64,000 nucleotides of DNA from Paractinoplanes abujensis (GCF_014204895.1 NZ_JACHMF010000001.1:6696001-6760000), one strand, 5' to 3'. Positions 53,824 through 62,286 are shown, counted from the first letter of the stretch. A program made the numbers and translations. Notes: generated from the letters alone by a model not told the origin.

Positions 53824-55328
53824 GGCTTGATCACCTCCGTCATGGCGCCGTGCAGTTGTGCTGGTGCTTTCTTACCTCCGCCACCGGCCCGATCCGTGCC
53901 GCCGCCGCTGGCCGCCGGGCCGCGCGCCGCGTTCGAGATGCGCAGGAGCATCGCGATCAGCAGCCAGTTGGCCATCAGCGAGGAGCCGCCGGACGAGAGG
54001 AACGGGGTCGTCTGACCGGTCAGCGGGATCAGCCCGGTGATGCCACCCAGGATGACGAAGATCTGCAAACCCAGCGTGAACGACAGGCCGCCCGCGACCA
54101 GCTTGCCGAACGAGTCCCGCACGGCCAGCGCGGACCGCAGGCCGCGTTCCACGATCAGCAGGTAGAGCACCAGGAGCGCGGAGAGCCCGAACAGGCCGAT
54201 CTCCTCACCCATGCCGGCGAAGATGAAGTCGTTCTGCACCTCGGGCACGAATCGGGGCGAACCGCCGCCCGGGCCGGAGCCGAACAGGCCGCCGGTGCCC
54301 AGCGAGAGCAGACCCTGCACCAGCTGATAGCTGCCGCCGACGCGCTCGTAGTTCTCGCTGTCGAACGGGTTGAGCCAGACCTGGGCGCGGTCGTAGAAGT
54401 TGGCGAACGGGCCGCCGACCGAGGCGCCGAGCAGGTAGGCCACGTAGACACCGCCGAAGAACAGCAGCAGACCGATGATCAGCCAGCTGGACCGTTCGGT
54501 GGCCACGTAGAGCGTCACGATGAACAGGCCGAAGTACAGCAGCGCGGTGCCCAGGTCCTTCTCGAAGACCAGCACCAGGAGGCTGAGCAGCCAGACCGTG
54601 ACGACCGGGCCGAGGTCACGGCCGCGCGGGAAGTCGATGCCGAGGACCCGGCGGCTGGCCAGCGACAGCACCTCGCGCTTGCGTACCAGGTAGTAGGCGA
54701 AGAACGAGACCAGCGCGATCTTGGCGAACTCACCGGGCTGGATCGAGAACGACCCGATGCGGATCCACAGCTTGGCCCCGTTGACCTCGGAGAGGCTGCG
54801 CGGCAGCACGGCCGGGATCATCACCAGCACGATGCCGGTCAGACCCAGGGTGTACGCGTACCGGGAGACGACCTTGTGATCGCGGACCACCAGCAGCAGG
54901 ACCGCGGCCAGGATCAGCGCGATCAGCGTCCACGCCAGCTGGCGGCCGCCGATGCCGGAGAAGATGCCCGGAATCGGCTGCTTCTCGGAGAGTGCGTCAC
55001 CGATGTCGAGCCGCCGCAGGAAACCCACACCCAACCCGTTGATCAGCGCGACGGCCGGGATGAGCACGGGATCGGCGTACGGCGCGGTGTAGCGCACCAC
55101 GAAGTGCAGGCCGAGGAAGAGGACGCTCAGCAGCGCGGCGGGCACCCAGAAGGTCGGGGTGATCTCGCCGATCCGGCCCGCTTCGACTGTCGCGCCGTAC
55201 GCCGCCACCAGCACCATGGCGAACGCCAGCAGACCCAGCTCGGCATTGCGCTGGGTCTTCATTCCCGGGATACGCGCCATCTCGCCCGTGGAAGCGGGCG
55301 AGGAAGCAGGCACGGCGGGCGCGGTCAA
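53820..55328 (-). CDS. rodA: SEDS peptidoglycan glycosyltransferase RodA/FtsW family
   Basis: This polytopic glycosyltransferase polymerises lipid II for lateral or polar wall growth with PbpA. The 502-residue protein has about ten to twelve helices. Family segments are WIRIGSFSIQPGEFAKIALVSF, the catalytic-loop region, and a C-terminal QTTPFLSSGGSSLMANWLL. The N-terminal ~30 residues and C-terminal ~35 (Gly/Lys-rich) are cytoplasmic. The longest frame begins with TTG at 55328. GTG at 55313 or ATG at 55280 are possible starts, so the N-terminus is uncertain. The gap to pstP is 31 bases. Confidence 0.95.
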   Translation of the reverse strand: MTAPAVPASSPASTGEMARIPGMKTQRNAELGLLAFAMVLVAAYGATVEAGRIGEITPTFWVPAALLSVLFLGLHFVVRYTAPYADPVLIPAVALINGLGVGFLRRLDIGDALSEKQPIPGIFSGIGGRQLAWTLIALILAAVLLLVVRDHKVVSRYAYTLGLTGIVLVMIPAVLPRSLSEVNGAKLWIRIGSFSIQPGEFAKIALVSFFAYYLVRKREVLSLASRRVLGIDFPRGRDLGPVVTVWLLSLLVLVFEKDLGTALLYFGLFIVTLYVATERSSWLIIGLLLFFGGVYVAYLLGASVGGPFANFYDRAQVWLNPFDSENYERVGGSYQLVQGLLSLGTGGLFGSGPGGGSPRFVPEVQNDFIFAGMGEEIGLFGLSALLVLYLLIVERGLRSALAVRDSFGKLVAGGLSFTLGLQIFVILGGITGLIPLTGQTTPFLSSGGSSLMANWLLIAMLLRISNAARGPAASGGGTDRAGGGGKKAPAQLHGAMTEVIKP

Positions 55329-55359
55329 GAAGGATCCCCAGACATGGTCGAGCCGAAGC

Positions 55360-56817
55360 TCAGTTGACGGTCCGGCACCCGACCGGATCGGCAGCGGGCG
55401 CAGACTCGGAAACCTGAGCGGACGGCGTGGTCACGGGCACGGAGGTGGGCACCGAGCCGTTGGTGCCGGCTGCGGTGCTGCCGGTTCCGGTGCCACCGGC
55501 GGCAGTCGTGCTGCCGGGGGCGGCCGGTCGGCCGCTGGTCCCGGCGCTCGGCAGGACCGGTGGCGCCGCCGTGGCGGGCGGCGTGGTGACGGTGTCGCAG
55601 AGCGGCTTGAGGTTCGGGTTCGACGGGGTCTCGTCGGTCAGCTCGGCCAGCATGCGCTGGGCGTCCGGCCGGTCGTTGGCGTGGATGCCCTCTTTGACCC
55701 GATCCTGCGCGACCGTGGTGAGGTCGTCGAGGCGGGACGGGCTGGTCTCGTTGACGCTGGACAGGTCGAGGCCGGCGATCTGGCCCGGAACCCCGCGGAA
55801 GATCGCGAGCTGCCCGGCCTCGGTGGCGCCGACGTAATACTGATCCTGCGTGTACTGGTAGCCGAGCCACAGACCGCCGCCGAGCACGCCCAGCAGCACC
55901 AGCACGAGCAGGGTGGCCCGCACCGGGTGCCCCTTGGGCTCAGGCTCGGCATAGGTGTCCCGCTCGGGCTGCGGCTGGGCCGGGCGAGGCGCCTGCAGCG
56001 CGGCGGCCCGGGCGGCCGAGGTCGAGCTGTCGGCCACCGTGTTGTTGCCGCGGTCGATGGCCGCGGCGCCCCCCACGATCGGCGCCTGCTCGACGATGTC
56101 GGCGTCGGTCGCGTCCGCGATGACCACCGTGATGTTGTCGGGACCGCCGCCGCGCAGGGCCAGCTGCACCAGACGCTCGGTGCAGGCCTGCGGGTCGGCC
56201 AGCTCGCGCATCGTCTGGCCGATGGTCTCCGCGCTGACGACGCCGGAGAGGCCGTCGCTGCAGATCAGGTAACGGTCGCCCTTGAGTACCTGACGCACCG
56301 AGTACTCGGGGTCGATGTCGCGACCGTCGAGCGCTCTGGTGAGCAGCGACCGCTGCGGGTGGCTGCTCGCCTCCTCGGGGCTGACCCGGCCCTCGTCGAC
56401 CAGCATCTGGACGTACGTGTCGTCCTTGGTGATCTGGGCGAACTCGCCCCCGCGGAGCAGGTAGGCCCGGCTGTCGCCGATGTGCACCATGCCGAACTTG
56501 CTGCCCGAGAAGAGCACCGCGGTCAGCGTCGTGCCCATGCCCTCGAGTTGCGGGTTGGCGTCGACGGTGTCGCGCAGCTGTTGATTGGCCGTGCCGACCG
56601 CGTGGCGTAAGGCGTCCACCATCGCGTCGCCGGGGACGTCCTCGTCGAGCGGCGCCATGGCGGCGATGACGATGTTGGAGGCGACGTCACCGGCGGCCAT
56701 GCCGCCCATACCGTCGGCGACAGCAAGCAGCCGCGGCCCGGCGTAGACGGAGTCCTGGTTCAGGTCTCGGATCAGACCGCGGTCGCTCTGAGCGGCATAG
56801 CGCAGGGTCAGGGTCAT
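55360..56817 (-). CDS. pstP: Ser/Thr protein phosphatase PstP (PP2C)
   Basis: PstP is the only phosphatase of the operon and reverses PknA/PknB phosphorylation. The PP2C domain spans residues 1-240. Metal-ligand motifs are RDLNQDSVYAG, LAVADGMGG, IGDSRAYLLRGGEFAQITKDDT, CSDGLSGVV and GGGPDNITVVIAD. A ~65-residue linker leads to a membrane helix (about 302-322, TLLVLVLLGVLGGGLWLGY). The outer domain of ~160 residues ends in a Thr/Ala/Pro-rich tail. ATGA overlap with fhaB. The layout is the same as the mycobacterial PstP. Confidence 0.96.
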   Translation of the reverse strand: MTLTLRYAAQSDRGLIRDLNQDSVYAGPRLLAVADGMGGMAAGDVASNIVIAAMAPLDEDVPGDAMVDALRHAVGTANQQLRDTVDANPQLEGMGTTLTAVLFSGSKFGMVHIGDSRAYLLRGGEFAQITKDDTYVQMLVDEGRVSPEEASSHPQRSLLTRALDGRDIDPEYSVRQVLKGDRYLICSDGLSGVVSAETIGQTMRELADPQACTERLVQLALRGGGPDNITVVIADATDADIVEQAPIVGGAAAIDRGNNTVADSSTSAARAAALQAPRPAQPQPERDTYAEPEPKGHPVRATLLVLVLLGVLGGGLWLGYQYTQDQYYVGATEAGQLAIFRGVPGQIAGLDLSSVNETSPSRLDDLTTVAQDRVKEGIHANDRPDAQRMLAELTDETPSNPNLKPLCDTVTTPPATAAPPVLPSAGTSGRPAAPGSTTAAGGTGTGSTAAGTNGSVPTSVPVTTPSAQVSESAPAADPVGCRTVN

Positions 56818-57296
56818 GGCCGTAACTCGAGAGAAGTGCGACCGATACGGATCGGTACGCCAAGGGGGACGGGAGTAGGTCCGGAGACCTTACCGCGGTC
56901 GAGGTACGTGCCGTTCGTCGAGCCGAGATCCTCGACGAACCACTGACCGTCCCGCGGAACGAGCCGCGCGTGCCGGGCCGAGGCGAAATCGTCGGTGATG
57001 ACGAGGGTCGAATCCTCGGCACGACCGATAGTGATCGGAGCCTCGCTCAGCGTGATGCGCGTGCCGGACAGCTGGCCGGCCGTGACCACGAGTTGCCGCG
57101 CCGCCTTACCGCGTTTCGCCTTCGCGGGCCGGCCCTCGGGCACCGCGCCACCCACCCCCCGAGGGCTGGCGACGATGCTCTTGGACCGGACCCCAGCGAA
57201 GAGATCCCGGCGGATCACTCCCACCACCGTGAACACGAAGATCCACAGCAGGATGAGGAAGCCGAACCGGGCGACGGTGAGGACGAATTCGGGCAA
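56814..57296 (-). CDS. fhaB: FHA-domain protein FhaB (FipA-like)
   Basis: This phosphothreonine-reading adaptor links the kinases to division and wall enzymes. The 160-residue protein has an N-terminal membrane helix (ARFGFLILLWIFVFTVVGVI). The FHA domain (about 80-155) contains IGRAEDSTLVITDDFASARHARL and VEDLGSTNGTYLD (pThr-binding Arg, Ser, Asn). It also carries a TxxT-type site before the domain (VTAGQLSGT). The start appears to be TTG at 57296, aligned with the family N-terminus, and GTG at 57284 is an alternative. The stop overlaps pstP (ATGA). Confidence 0.93.
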   Translation of the reverse strand: MPEFVLTVARFGFLILLWIFVFTVVGVIRRDLFAGVRSKSIVASPRGVGGAVPEGRPAKAKRGKAARQLVVTAGQLSGTRITLSEAPITIGRAEDSTLVITDDFASARHARLVPRDGQWFVEDLGSTNGTYLDRGKVSGPTPVPLGVPIRIGRTSLELRP

Positions 57297-57301
57297 GGTG
57301 C

Positions 57302-58069
57302 TTAGCCGTCCACTCGGAACGTCAGCGTGGTGGTGCCCAGCTGGATCATGTCGCCCGGGTTGAGCGCCACAGCCGAGACCCGCTGGCCGTTCACCATCGT
57401 GCCGTTGGTCGAACCCAGGTCGGTCAGCACGACCTGGTTGCCGTCGTAATCCAGACGGGCGTGCCGGCGCGAGATGCCGACGTCGGGCAGGCGCAGGTTG
57501 GCCTGGTCGCCGCGGCCGATCACCGTCGAACCCATCTGCAACGGGTAGGTGCGGCCGTCACCCGAGATGAGGCCCACACCGCCGCGGCCGTTGGGCGCGC
57601 CGCCGCCGTGCTGATAGCCACCCTGCTGTTGCTGCTCGTAGGGCGGGTACTGCGGGCCCGCGTCATACGCCGGCTGCTGCACCGGGGCGACCTCGCCGCC
57701 GGTGTAGACCTCGGCGGTGACCCGGAACATGCCCGTGTCGAGCCCGTCACCACGCTCGATCTCGACGATCACGTCGCCGTAGACCGTCCACGCCTGCTCC
57801 CCGATGAACTCGGCCTGCGACTGGGCCAGCTCCTGGGCGAGCGCGGCGGCATACGGCGCCAGCCGGCTGTGGTCGTAGGGCGAAAGGTCGATCACGTAGC
57901 GGTTCGGCACGAGAGTCCGGCCACCGGCGAGGATGGCCTTGTGTGCTTCGGCCTCCCGCTGCATGGCATTCAGGATCTCCACCGGGTGCACGACACCCTT
58001 GAACACCTTGGCGAAGGCCCCTTCGACAAGGCCTTCCAATCGCTTCTCAAAGCGCTGCAGCACGCTCAC
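57302..58069 (-). CDS. fhaA: FHA-domain protein FhaA
   Basis: FhaA binds phosphorylated partners such as the pseudokinase domain of MviN and modulates peptidoglycan synthesis at poles and septa. The 255-residue protein has the N-terminal DUF3662 domain (about 1-130, LQRFEKRLEGLVEGAFAK). A Gln/Pro/Tyr linker follows (about 135-165). The C-terminal FHA domain (about 168-250) contains VIGRGDQANLRLPDVGISRRHAR and LTDLGSTNGTMVNGQ. GTG at 58069 with AGGAGGAG upstream is chosen, and the longer frame to 58324 crosses the promoter region. It is the first gene of the seven-gene operon. Confidence 0.95.
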   Translation of the reverse strand: MSVLQRFEKRLEGLVEGAFAKVFKGVVHPVEILNAMQREAEAHKAILAGGRTLVPNRYVIDLSPYDHSRLAPYAAALAQELAQSQAEFIGEQAWTVYGDVIVEIERGDGLDTGMFRVTAEVYTGGEVAPVQQPAYDAGPQYPPYEQQQQGGYQHGGGAPNGRGGVGLISGDGRTYPLQMGSTVIGRGDQANLRLPDVGISRRHARLDYDGNQVVLTDLGSTNGTMVNGQRVSAVALNPGDMIQLGTTTLTFRVDG

Positions 58070-58227
58070 CGGCTCCTCCTCGGCTTCCGAGGACATGATG
58101 GTATCCGGCCGCCGCTTGCGCATCTGTAGCTCAAGAGCGACCGGCACTTCTGACCCTCGTATGACACCCGTAGACGCCGTGCTAGTCTTCCCTGGCGTCA
58201 CGGGCGATATCAACTCGCTTGGTGACG

Positions 58228-58249
58228 TGCGACAGCGTAGTCTGTCGCA
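58228..58249. promoter_or_regulatory. Perfect 8-bp inverted repeat between fhaA and tRNA-Leu
   Basis: TGCGACAG (58228-58235) and CTGTCGCA (58242-58249) have a 6-base spacer. They lie 47 bases before the tRNA-Leu and 159 bases before fhaA. It may be an operator for the signalling operon or part of the tRNA promoter. No T run follows. Confidence 0.5.
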
Positions 58250-58295
58250 GCCCGTAACAAAAAGGCAGGCCTCCGGGCCGGCTTCATAAAGCCAC

Positions 58296-58378
58296 GGGGA
58301 TGTGGCGGAATGGCAGACGCGCACGGTTCAGGTCCGTGTGTCCGAAAGGACGTGGGGGTTCAACTCCCCCCATCCCCA
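58296..58378 (+). tRNA. tRNA-Leu (CAG)
   Basis: The cloverleaf folds with acceptor stem GGGGATG/CATCCCC. The anticodon stem CACGG/CCGTG has loop TTCAGGT (anticodon CAG, reads CUG), and the variable arm is long (TGTCCGAAAGGACGT). The T loop is TTCAACT. The discriminator is A. CCA is not encoded. The position next to fhaA is the same as in mycobacteria. Confidence 0.96.
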
Positions 58379-58386
58379 CGAGTCGC

Positions 58387-58426
58387 AGGAGCCCCTGTTC
58401 GCTGAGAAGCGCGAACCGGGGCTCCT
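58387..58426 (+). terminator. Terminator of tRNA-Leu
   Basis: AGGAGCCCCTGTTCGC (58387-58402) pairs with GCGAAC-C-GGGGCTCCT (58411-58426), with one mismatch and an 8-base loop. Confidence 0.8.
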
Positions 58427-58749
58427 CGTCATATCTGCACCGGAGCCGGTCGCTCGGGCGCCCCACGTCACGGTGGGCGCGGTGTGGTGTATTTCTCACG
58501 TTTTGTGGGGCTGCCGGCTACGCCGAGACGATCCAAAACCCCGCTTTGGTCGCCCTGAGTGATGGTCACGGTGTGGTCCCAACATCATGACGGGGCGGCA
58601 ACAGGTGGGCAGAGGGGCTGAAAACGGGATGCGCCGCGTGCCGGGCGCGTCGGGCGGGCGGCCCCTCGGCTCCTAATGGGTGATGGGGATGCGGAAGGCT
58701 ATGCTCGGCGGCGAAAATTGACGGTGACGCCTAACCCGAGGATGCCTTC
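58427..58749. other. Intergenic region upstream of the WecG-like gene
   Basis: The 323 bases have no convincing ORF. TTGACG (58718-58723) and GAGG (58738-58741, a likely ribosome binding site) are visible, but no well-spaced -10. The region is T/G-rich around 58480-58520. Nothing matches a riboswitch known to me. Confidence 0.4.
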
Positions 58750-59574
58750 GTGAGTGCCCAACAGGCCGCTACTCAGACCGGCAAGCGCAGTGTGCTCGGA
58801 GTGTTGGTGGACGTCACTGACTATGCGGACGCGACTGCCCGGATCATGGAGGCGGCTCAGGAGCGGCGGCCCTATGCCGTGACCGCGCTGGCGGTGCACG
58901 GGGTCATGACGGGAGTGCAGGACAAGGCGCACAACGCGCGGCTCAACTCCTTCGACCTGGTGACGCCGGACGGGCAGCCGGTGCGGTGGGCGCTGAACAG
59001 CGTGCACCACGCGGGGCTGACGGATCGGGTGTACGGGCCGACGCTGACGCTCAAGGTCGTGGAGCGGGCGGCGGCCGAGGGGCTGCCCATTTATCTGTAC
59101 GGGTCGACGCAGCCCACCCTGGAGCGGCTCGTGCCGGCCCTGGAGAAGATGTTCCCGGCGCTGAAGATCGCGGGGGTGGAGGCGTCGAAGTTCCGGACGA
59201 GCCACCCGGGCGAGGCGGAGGAGATCGCCGAGCGGATCAAGAGCTCGGGGGCACGCATCGTTCTGGTCGGGCTCGGGTGTCCGCGGCAAGAAATCTTCAC
59301 GTACGCGATGCGTCCGCTTCTCGACATGCCACTTCTTGCCGTCGGGGCCGCGTTCGACTATCACGCCGGCCTGCTCAAGAACCCGCCCGCGTGGATGCAG
59401 AAGTACGCGCTCGAGTGGCTGTGGCGCCTGGGCCTCGAACCGAAGCGTCTGTGGAAGCGATACGTGCTGCTCAACCCGGCCTACCTGGCCCGGCTGGCGG
59501 CTCAACGCAGCGGCCTGTGGAAGGCGACCCCGCCCGCGCCGGCCACCGAGCCGGTCACCACGTTCGCTGTCTGA
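58750..59574 (+). CDS. WecG/TagA/CpsF family glycosyltransferase
   Basis: This GT26 enzyme adds an N-acetylmannosaminuronate- or mannosamine-like sugar to a lipid-linked precursor of a cell-wall or capsular polymer. The 274-residue protein has VLGVLVDVTDYADATARIM and YAVTALAVHGVMTGVQD at the N-terminus. The conserved Asp lies in FDLVTPDGQPVRWALN. YLYGSTQPTLERL, IVLVGLGCPRQEIF and the GT26 hallmark VGAAFDYHAGLLKNPPAWMQKYALEWLWRLG, interrupted here in description only, complete the domain. GTG at 58750 has GAGG upstream. No other glycan genes are adjacent. Confidence 0.88.
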   Translation: MSAQQAATQTGKRSVLGVLVDVTDYADATARIMEAAQERRPYAVTALAVHGVMTGVQDKAHNARLNSFDLVTPDGQPVRWALNSVHHAGLTDRVYGPTLTLKVVERAAAEGLPIYLYGSTQPTLERLVPALEKMFPALKIAGVEASKFRTSHPGEAEEIAERIKSSGARIVLVGLGCPRQEIFTYAMRPLLDMPLLAVGAAFDYHAGLLKNPPAWMQKYALEWLWRLGLEPKRLWKRYVLLNPAYLARLAAQRSGLWKATPPAPATEPVTTFAV

Positions 59575-59667
59575 ACTGGACCGCCTCAGGGTCGCGACAG
59601 GGTAATCACCGACACCCCCTACGGGGTCCGGTCGGGTGGAAACCCGGTTTCGTCCTGGCGCCACCGG

Positions 59668-60279
59668 GTGAACGCTGTCGATGTGAACATCGTCGCGGAC
59701 CTCATCCTCGCCGGCGCCCTGGTTGCCGTCTGGCTCACGGCCGGGCTGCTGGCCGACTCGCTGCCGTCGGCTCGTTCGGCGCCGGCTCTGCGCCGCCGGG
59801 CCGGCCTGATCACCATGCTGATCGCCGCCGGCGCGACGGTGTTCGTCGCCATCGGAATCGTCACGGCTCTGCTGCCGGGCCAGTCGGCGGCTCCGGCCGC
59901 GGCGCTCGTGCCGGCCGTTCCGGCCCTGATCGTGCTGACCGCCGGCCTGCGCCGGATGGCTCAGGTGCGGCGAGGTGCGGGCGCCTTCGCCACGGCGCCG
60001 CAGACCCCCGTGCCGCCGGCCCTGCGGGCGGCCGCGGCGCATCCGCTGATCCTGGTGCCGTTGCAGGTCACCGGATTGGCGGCGCTGCTCAGCCTGCCGA
60101 TCGCGGGCGGTGTGGTGAAGGTTCCGGGGGCCGACCTGGCCGGCATCGGCATCACGGTGGTGGGTGTGGCCGTGCTGGCGATCGGCGTTCGGGCCGGTCT
60201 GCGGCACAGCAAGCTCAGCGTGCAGGCGCTGGCCCCGATCGGGCGCAACCGGCCGCGGGTGCCGGTCAACAGCCGCTGA
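59668..60279 (+). CDS. Polytopic membrane protein, 203 aa
   Basis: About four or five helices are visible: IVADLILAGALVAVWLTAGLL, LITMLIAAGATVFVAIGIV, AAALVPAVPALIVLTAGL, ILVPLQVTGLAALLSLPIA and IGITVVGVAVLAIGVRA. The last 25 residues are basic (GRNRPRVPVNSR). No family is recognised. The start is uncertain: GTG at 59668 is used, with another GTG a few codons downstream. The 93 bases before it contain a short GC-rich hairpin (CGGGT-GGAA-ACCCG) near 59635-59648. Confidence 0.6.
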   Translation: MNAVDVNIVADLILAGALVAVWLTAGLLADSLPSARSAPALRRRAGLITMLIAAGATVFVAIGIVTALLPGQSAAPAAALVPAVPALIVLTAGLRRMAQVRRGAGAFATAPQTPVPPALRAAAAHPLILVPLQVTGLAALLSLPIAGGVVKVPGADLAGIGITVVGVAVLAIGVRAGLRHSKLSVQALAPIGRNRPRVPVNSR

Positions 60280-60282
60280 CCG

Positions 60283-60735
60283 TCAGCCCTTCTTGGCTTC
60301 CTGCACATAGAGGAGCTCGAGGATCGATCGGGCCGCCTCGAACCAGCGGTCCAGCCAGTCCGAAGTGGGCAATGTGCCGCGGGCGGGCAGTTCCAGCAGC
60401 AGACCGCGCAGCAGCGGGTGGTCCGCCATCGACTGCGACGACCCGGAGTCGATGGCCGGCCAGCCGCTCGACGGGAAGACCGGCTCGGTCAGCCCCTGCA
60501 GGTCGAGGGAGGGCAGTTTGGCCGCCCGGTCGAGCGGGTTGGTCGAGTCGATGCTGTGCGAGCGGCCCGGCGACCGGGTGGGCAGACCCGAGGAGCTGCG
60601 CGACACCAGTTCGCCGTCGGCGGCCTCGGCGGCGATCGCGGCTTCGCGCCGGTTCTGCCGATAGGCGCTGACCCCACCGCTGAAGCGGTCCTGCGCCGTC
60701 GAGGAGTTACTGAGGTTGTCCGAACCCATCGTCAT
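60283..60735 (-). CDS. Hypothetical protein, 150 aa
   Basis: I do not recognise the family. The first ~100 residues are polar, Ser/Arg/Asp-rich and disordered (contains YRQNRREAAIAAEA and SRSSSGLPTRSPGR). The last ~50 are helical, with ADHPLLRGLLLELPARG and WLDRWFEAARSILELLYVQEA. This pattern suggests a docking peptide in front of a small helical domain. ATG at 60735 with AAGG upstream is used, and ATG at 60729 is close. The gene is convergent with the membrane protein (3 bases). Confidence 0.6.
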   Translation of the reverse strand: MTMGSDNLSNSSTAQDRFSGGVSAYRQNRREAAIAAEAADGELVSRSSSGLPTRSPGRSHSIDSTNPLDRAAKLPSLDLQGLTEPVFPSSGWPAIDSGSSQSMADHPLLRGLLLELPARGTLPTSDWLDRWFEAARSILELLYVQEAKKG

Positions 60736-60893
60736 CTGTCTGCCTTGCCTCGCTCGGGGGAAGCGACCCCGCCGGTGTTGCGCGGTCCGGGCCGCGCTTT
60801 TGCCGTTCAACGAGGCGAGCGGAGAAATGACTACGGCCGGTTCTCCCGCGCCGATGAGGGAGAACCGGCCGCACTACGACGGACCTCGAGGGA

Positions 60894-61118
60894 TCAGAGG
60901 TCGAACTCGCCGTCCTTGGCGCCGCCGACGAACGCGTCCCACTCGGCGGCAGTGAAGATCAGTGCCGGTCCGTGCGGGTTCTTGGAGTCGCGCACCGCGA
61001 TCGCCTCGTCCACGAAGGCCACCTCGACACAGTTGTCGGAGTTGGGCCCGCTGCGAGTGCTCTTGAACCACTGTGCCCGGCTCAGATCGATCCGGAAACC
61101 CTTCGCTTCGACTTCCAC
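60894..61118 (-). CDS. DUF397 protein
   Basis: This 74-residue protein is of the DUF397 family, which is nearly always encoded next to an XRE/DUF5753 regulator in actinomycetes. Hallmarks are WFKSTRSGPNSDNCVEVAF, IAVRDSKNPHGPALIFTAAEWDAFV. Partners of this type affect development and antibiotic production in Streptomyces (whiJ/abaA-like loci), and several pairs behave like toxin-antitoxin modules. It starts with GTG inside the upstream regulator gene, overlapping by 37 bases in another frame, so translation is coupled. Confidence 0.92.
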   Translation of the reverse strand: MEVEAKGFRIDLSRAQWFKSTRSGPNSDNCVEVAFVDEAIAVRDSKNPHGPALIFTAAEWDAFVGGAKDGEFDL

Positions 61119-61963
61119 AATGGCTCCTCTACCAGCATGTGAATCATCCCGATGGACTCCTCCGGGGGGAGGGCCGACGTCCGGATGGTCTCGAAGATGG
61201 AGTTGTACTGGCCGAGCTCCTCGGCCTTCTCCAGAAACAGGCCGCCGGTCGCATTCTCGGTGAACACCACGTCGGCGTCGCCCTCCTCCTCGAACTCGAG
61301 AATGGCGAACGTGCCGTCCATCCCGGCGTGCGCGCCCGCCGCGAAGGGCATGATCTGCAACGTGACGTTCGGCAACTGCGCGGTGTTGATCAATCTGGCT
61401 AATTGATCACGCATGACGTCGTCGCCGCCGACCGGCCGGCTTACCACCGCCTCATCGAGCACCACCCAAAGATCAATCGGATCGTCCTGAATCAATAACG
61501 ACTGTCTTTCCATCCGGACGCGCACCCGTTGCTCGATTTCCTGATCGCTGTCCCCCGGTTGGGCGGCCCGAATCACCGCAATTGCGTACGCTTCGGTCTG
61601 CAGCAAACCCGGAATGACCTGCGACTCGTACGTCCGGACGGACCGGGCGGCAGCCTCCAGCCCCACGTAGGCCCCCGTGAGAACAGTGGAATACGGGTGC
61701 CACCATCCTTTTTGCCGCGCCTCCCGGGCAATGTGGACAAGCTCCTGTTTGACCTCGTCGGAAACGCGGTAGATGTCCAGCATGGCCGCAACATCGCCAG
61801 GAGTGGCGCTGGTATGTCCCGTCTCAATTCGGGACACTTTGGACGTGGAGCAACCCAATCGCTCCGCCACCATGTCGATGGTGACCCGGGCACCCTCCCG
61901 ATGCCGGCGCAACTCGACCCCGAGCCGGCGGCGTCGAATGGTAGGACTGCGATGTTGATTCAC
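61082..61963 (-). CDS. XRE-family regulator with DUF5753 domain
   Basis: This 293-residue DNA-binding protein has an N-terminal Cro/C1 helix-turn-helix (about 10-65): LGVELRRHREGARVTIDMVAERL is the scaffold helix pair, and STSKVSRIETGHTSATPGDV contains the recognition helix. A DUF5753 ligand-binding-like domain follows (about 100-280, IPGLLQTEAYA, LWVVLDEAVVSRPVGG, VTLQIMPFAAGAHAGMDGTF). GTG at 61963 has AGGAG nine bases upstream, and a GTG at 61969 is too close to it. An inverted repeat just upstream is a likely autoregulatory site. Its partner is the overlapping DUF397 gene. Confidence 0.9.
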   Translation of the reverse strand: MNQHRSPTIRRRRLGVELRRHREGARVTIDMVAERLGCSTSKVSRIETGHTSATPGDVAAMLDIYRVSDEVKQELVHIAREARQKGWWHPYSTVLTGAYVGLEAAARSVRTYESQVIPGLLQTEAYAIAVIRAAQPGDSDQEIEQRVRVRMERQSLLIQDDPIDLWVVLDEAVVSRPVGGDDVMRDQLARLINTAQLPNVTLQIMPFAAGAHAGMDGTFAILEFEEEGDADVVFTENATGGLFLEKAEELGQYNSIFETIRTSALPPEESIGMIHMLVEEPLWKSKRRVSGSI

Positions 61964-61986
61964 AACCACAGTCTCCTGTCGATCAT

Positions 61987-62030
61987 TTAGTGATTCAAGT
62001 TCATCGGACCTACCAACCGGTAATCACTAA
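61987..62030. promoter_or_regulatory. 9-bp perfect inverted repeat upstream of the XRE gene
   Basis: TTAGTGATT (61987-61995) and AATCACTAA (62022-62030) lie 26 bases apart, about 24-67 bases before the XRE start. AT-rich half-sites in such GC-rich DNA stand out. Two half-sites may bind two XRE dimers or loop the promoter. Confidence 0.65.
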
Positions 62031-62147
62031 GGGCTGACATGCAACTTGCATCGACCGGACTCGTGGTGCAATCTTTTCGGTATGGCTCGCGTCACTCCGC
62101 CCCGATCGGGGGATGGGCCGAGCCCCGCTCAACGTAGAGATGCGCCA

Positions 62148-62157
62148 CCGTTAACGG
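62148..62157. promoter_or_regulatory. GTTAAC-centred palindrome 1
   Basis: CCGTTAACGG is a perfect 10-bp palindrome. A second palindrome with the same core lies at 62275-62286, 127 bases on, in the same otherwise gene-free region (61964-62333). Confidence 0.5.
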
Positions 62158-62239
62158 GGTGACGATCTTAAGCGCCGTCCGACGTGGACTGATCCACTTT
62201 CGGCAGGCCTCAGGATCGGTAACGGTGACGTTCCGCAAC

Positions 62240-62267
62240 GCTTTCGAGGATTGGCATCGTCGAAAGC
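62240..62267. other. 8-bp inverted repeat (hairpin)
   Basis: GCTTTCGA (62240-62247) and TCGAAAGC (62260-62267) flank a 12-base loop. It lies just before the second GTTAAC palindrome and may be a leader hairpin or second operator. Confidence 0.45.
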
Positions 62268-62274
62268 TTGCATA

Positions 62275-62286
62275 GGCGTTAACGCC
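62275..62286. promoter_or_regulatory. GTTAAC-centred palindrome 2
   Basis: GGCGTTAACGCC is a perfect 12-bp palindrome 48 bases before the 62334 start codon, a good position for an operator of that gene. Confidence 0.55.

Noticed and set aside
59575..59667. Riboswitch between the WecG-like and the membrane-protein genes
   Set aside because: A GC-rich hairpin with a GGAA loop is present, but no conserved core of a known riboswitch class could be matched.
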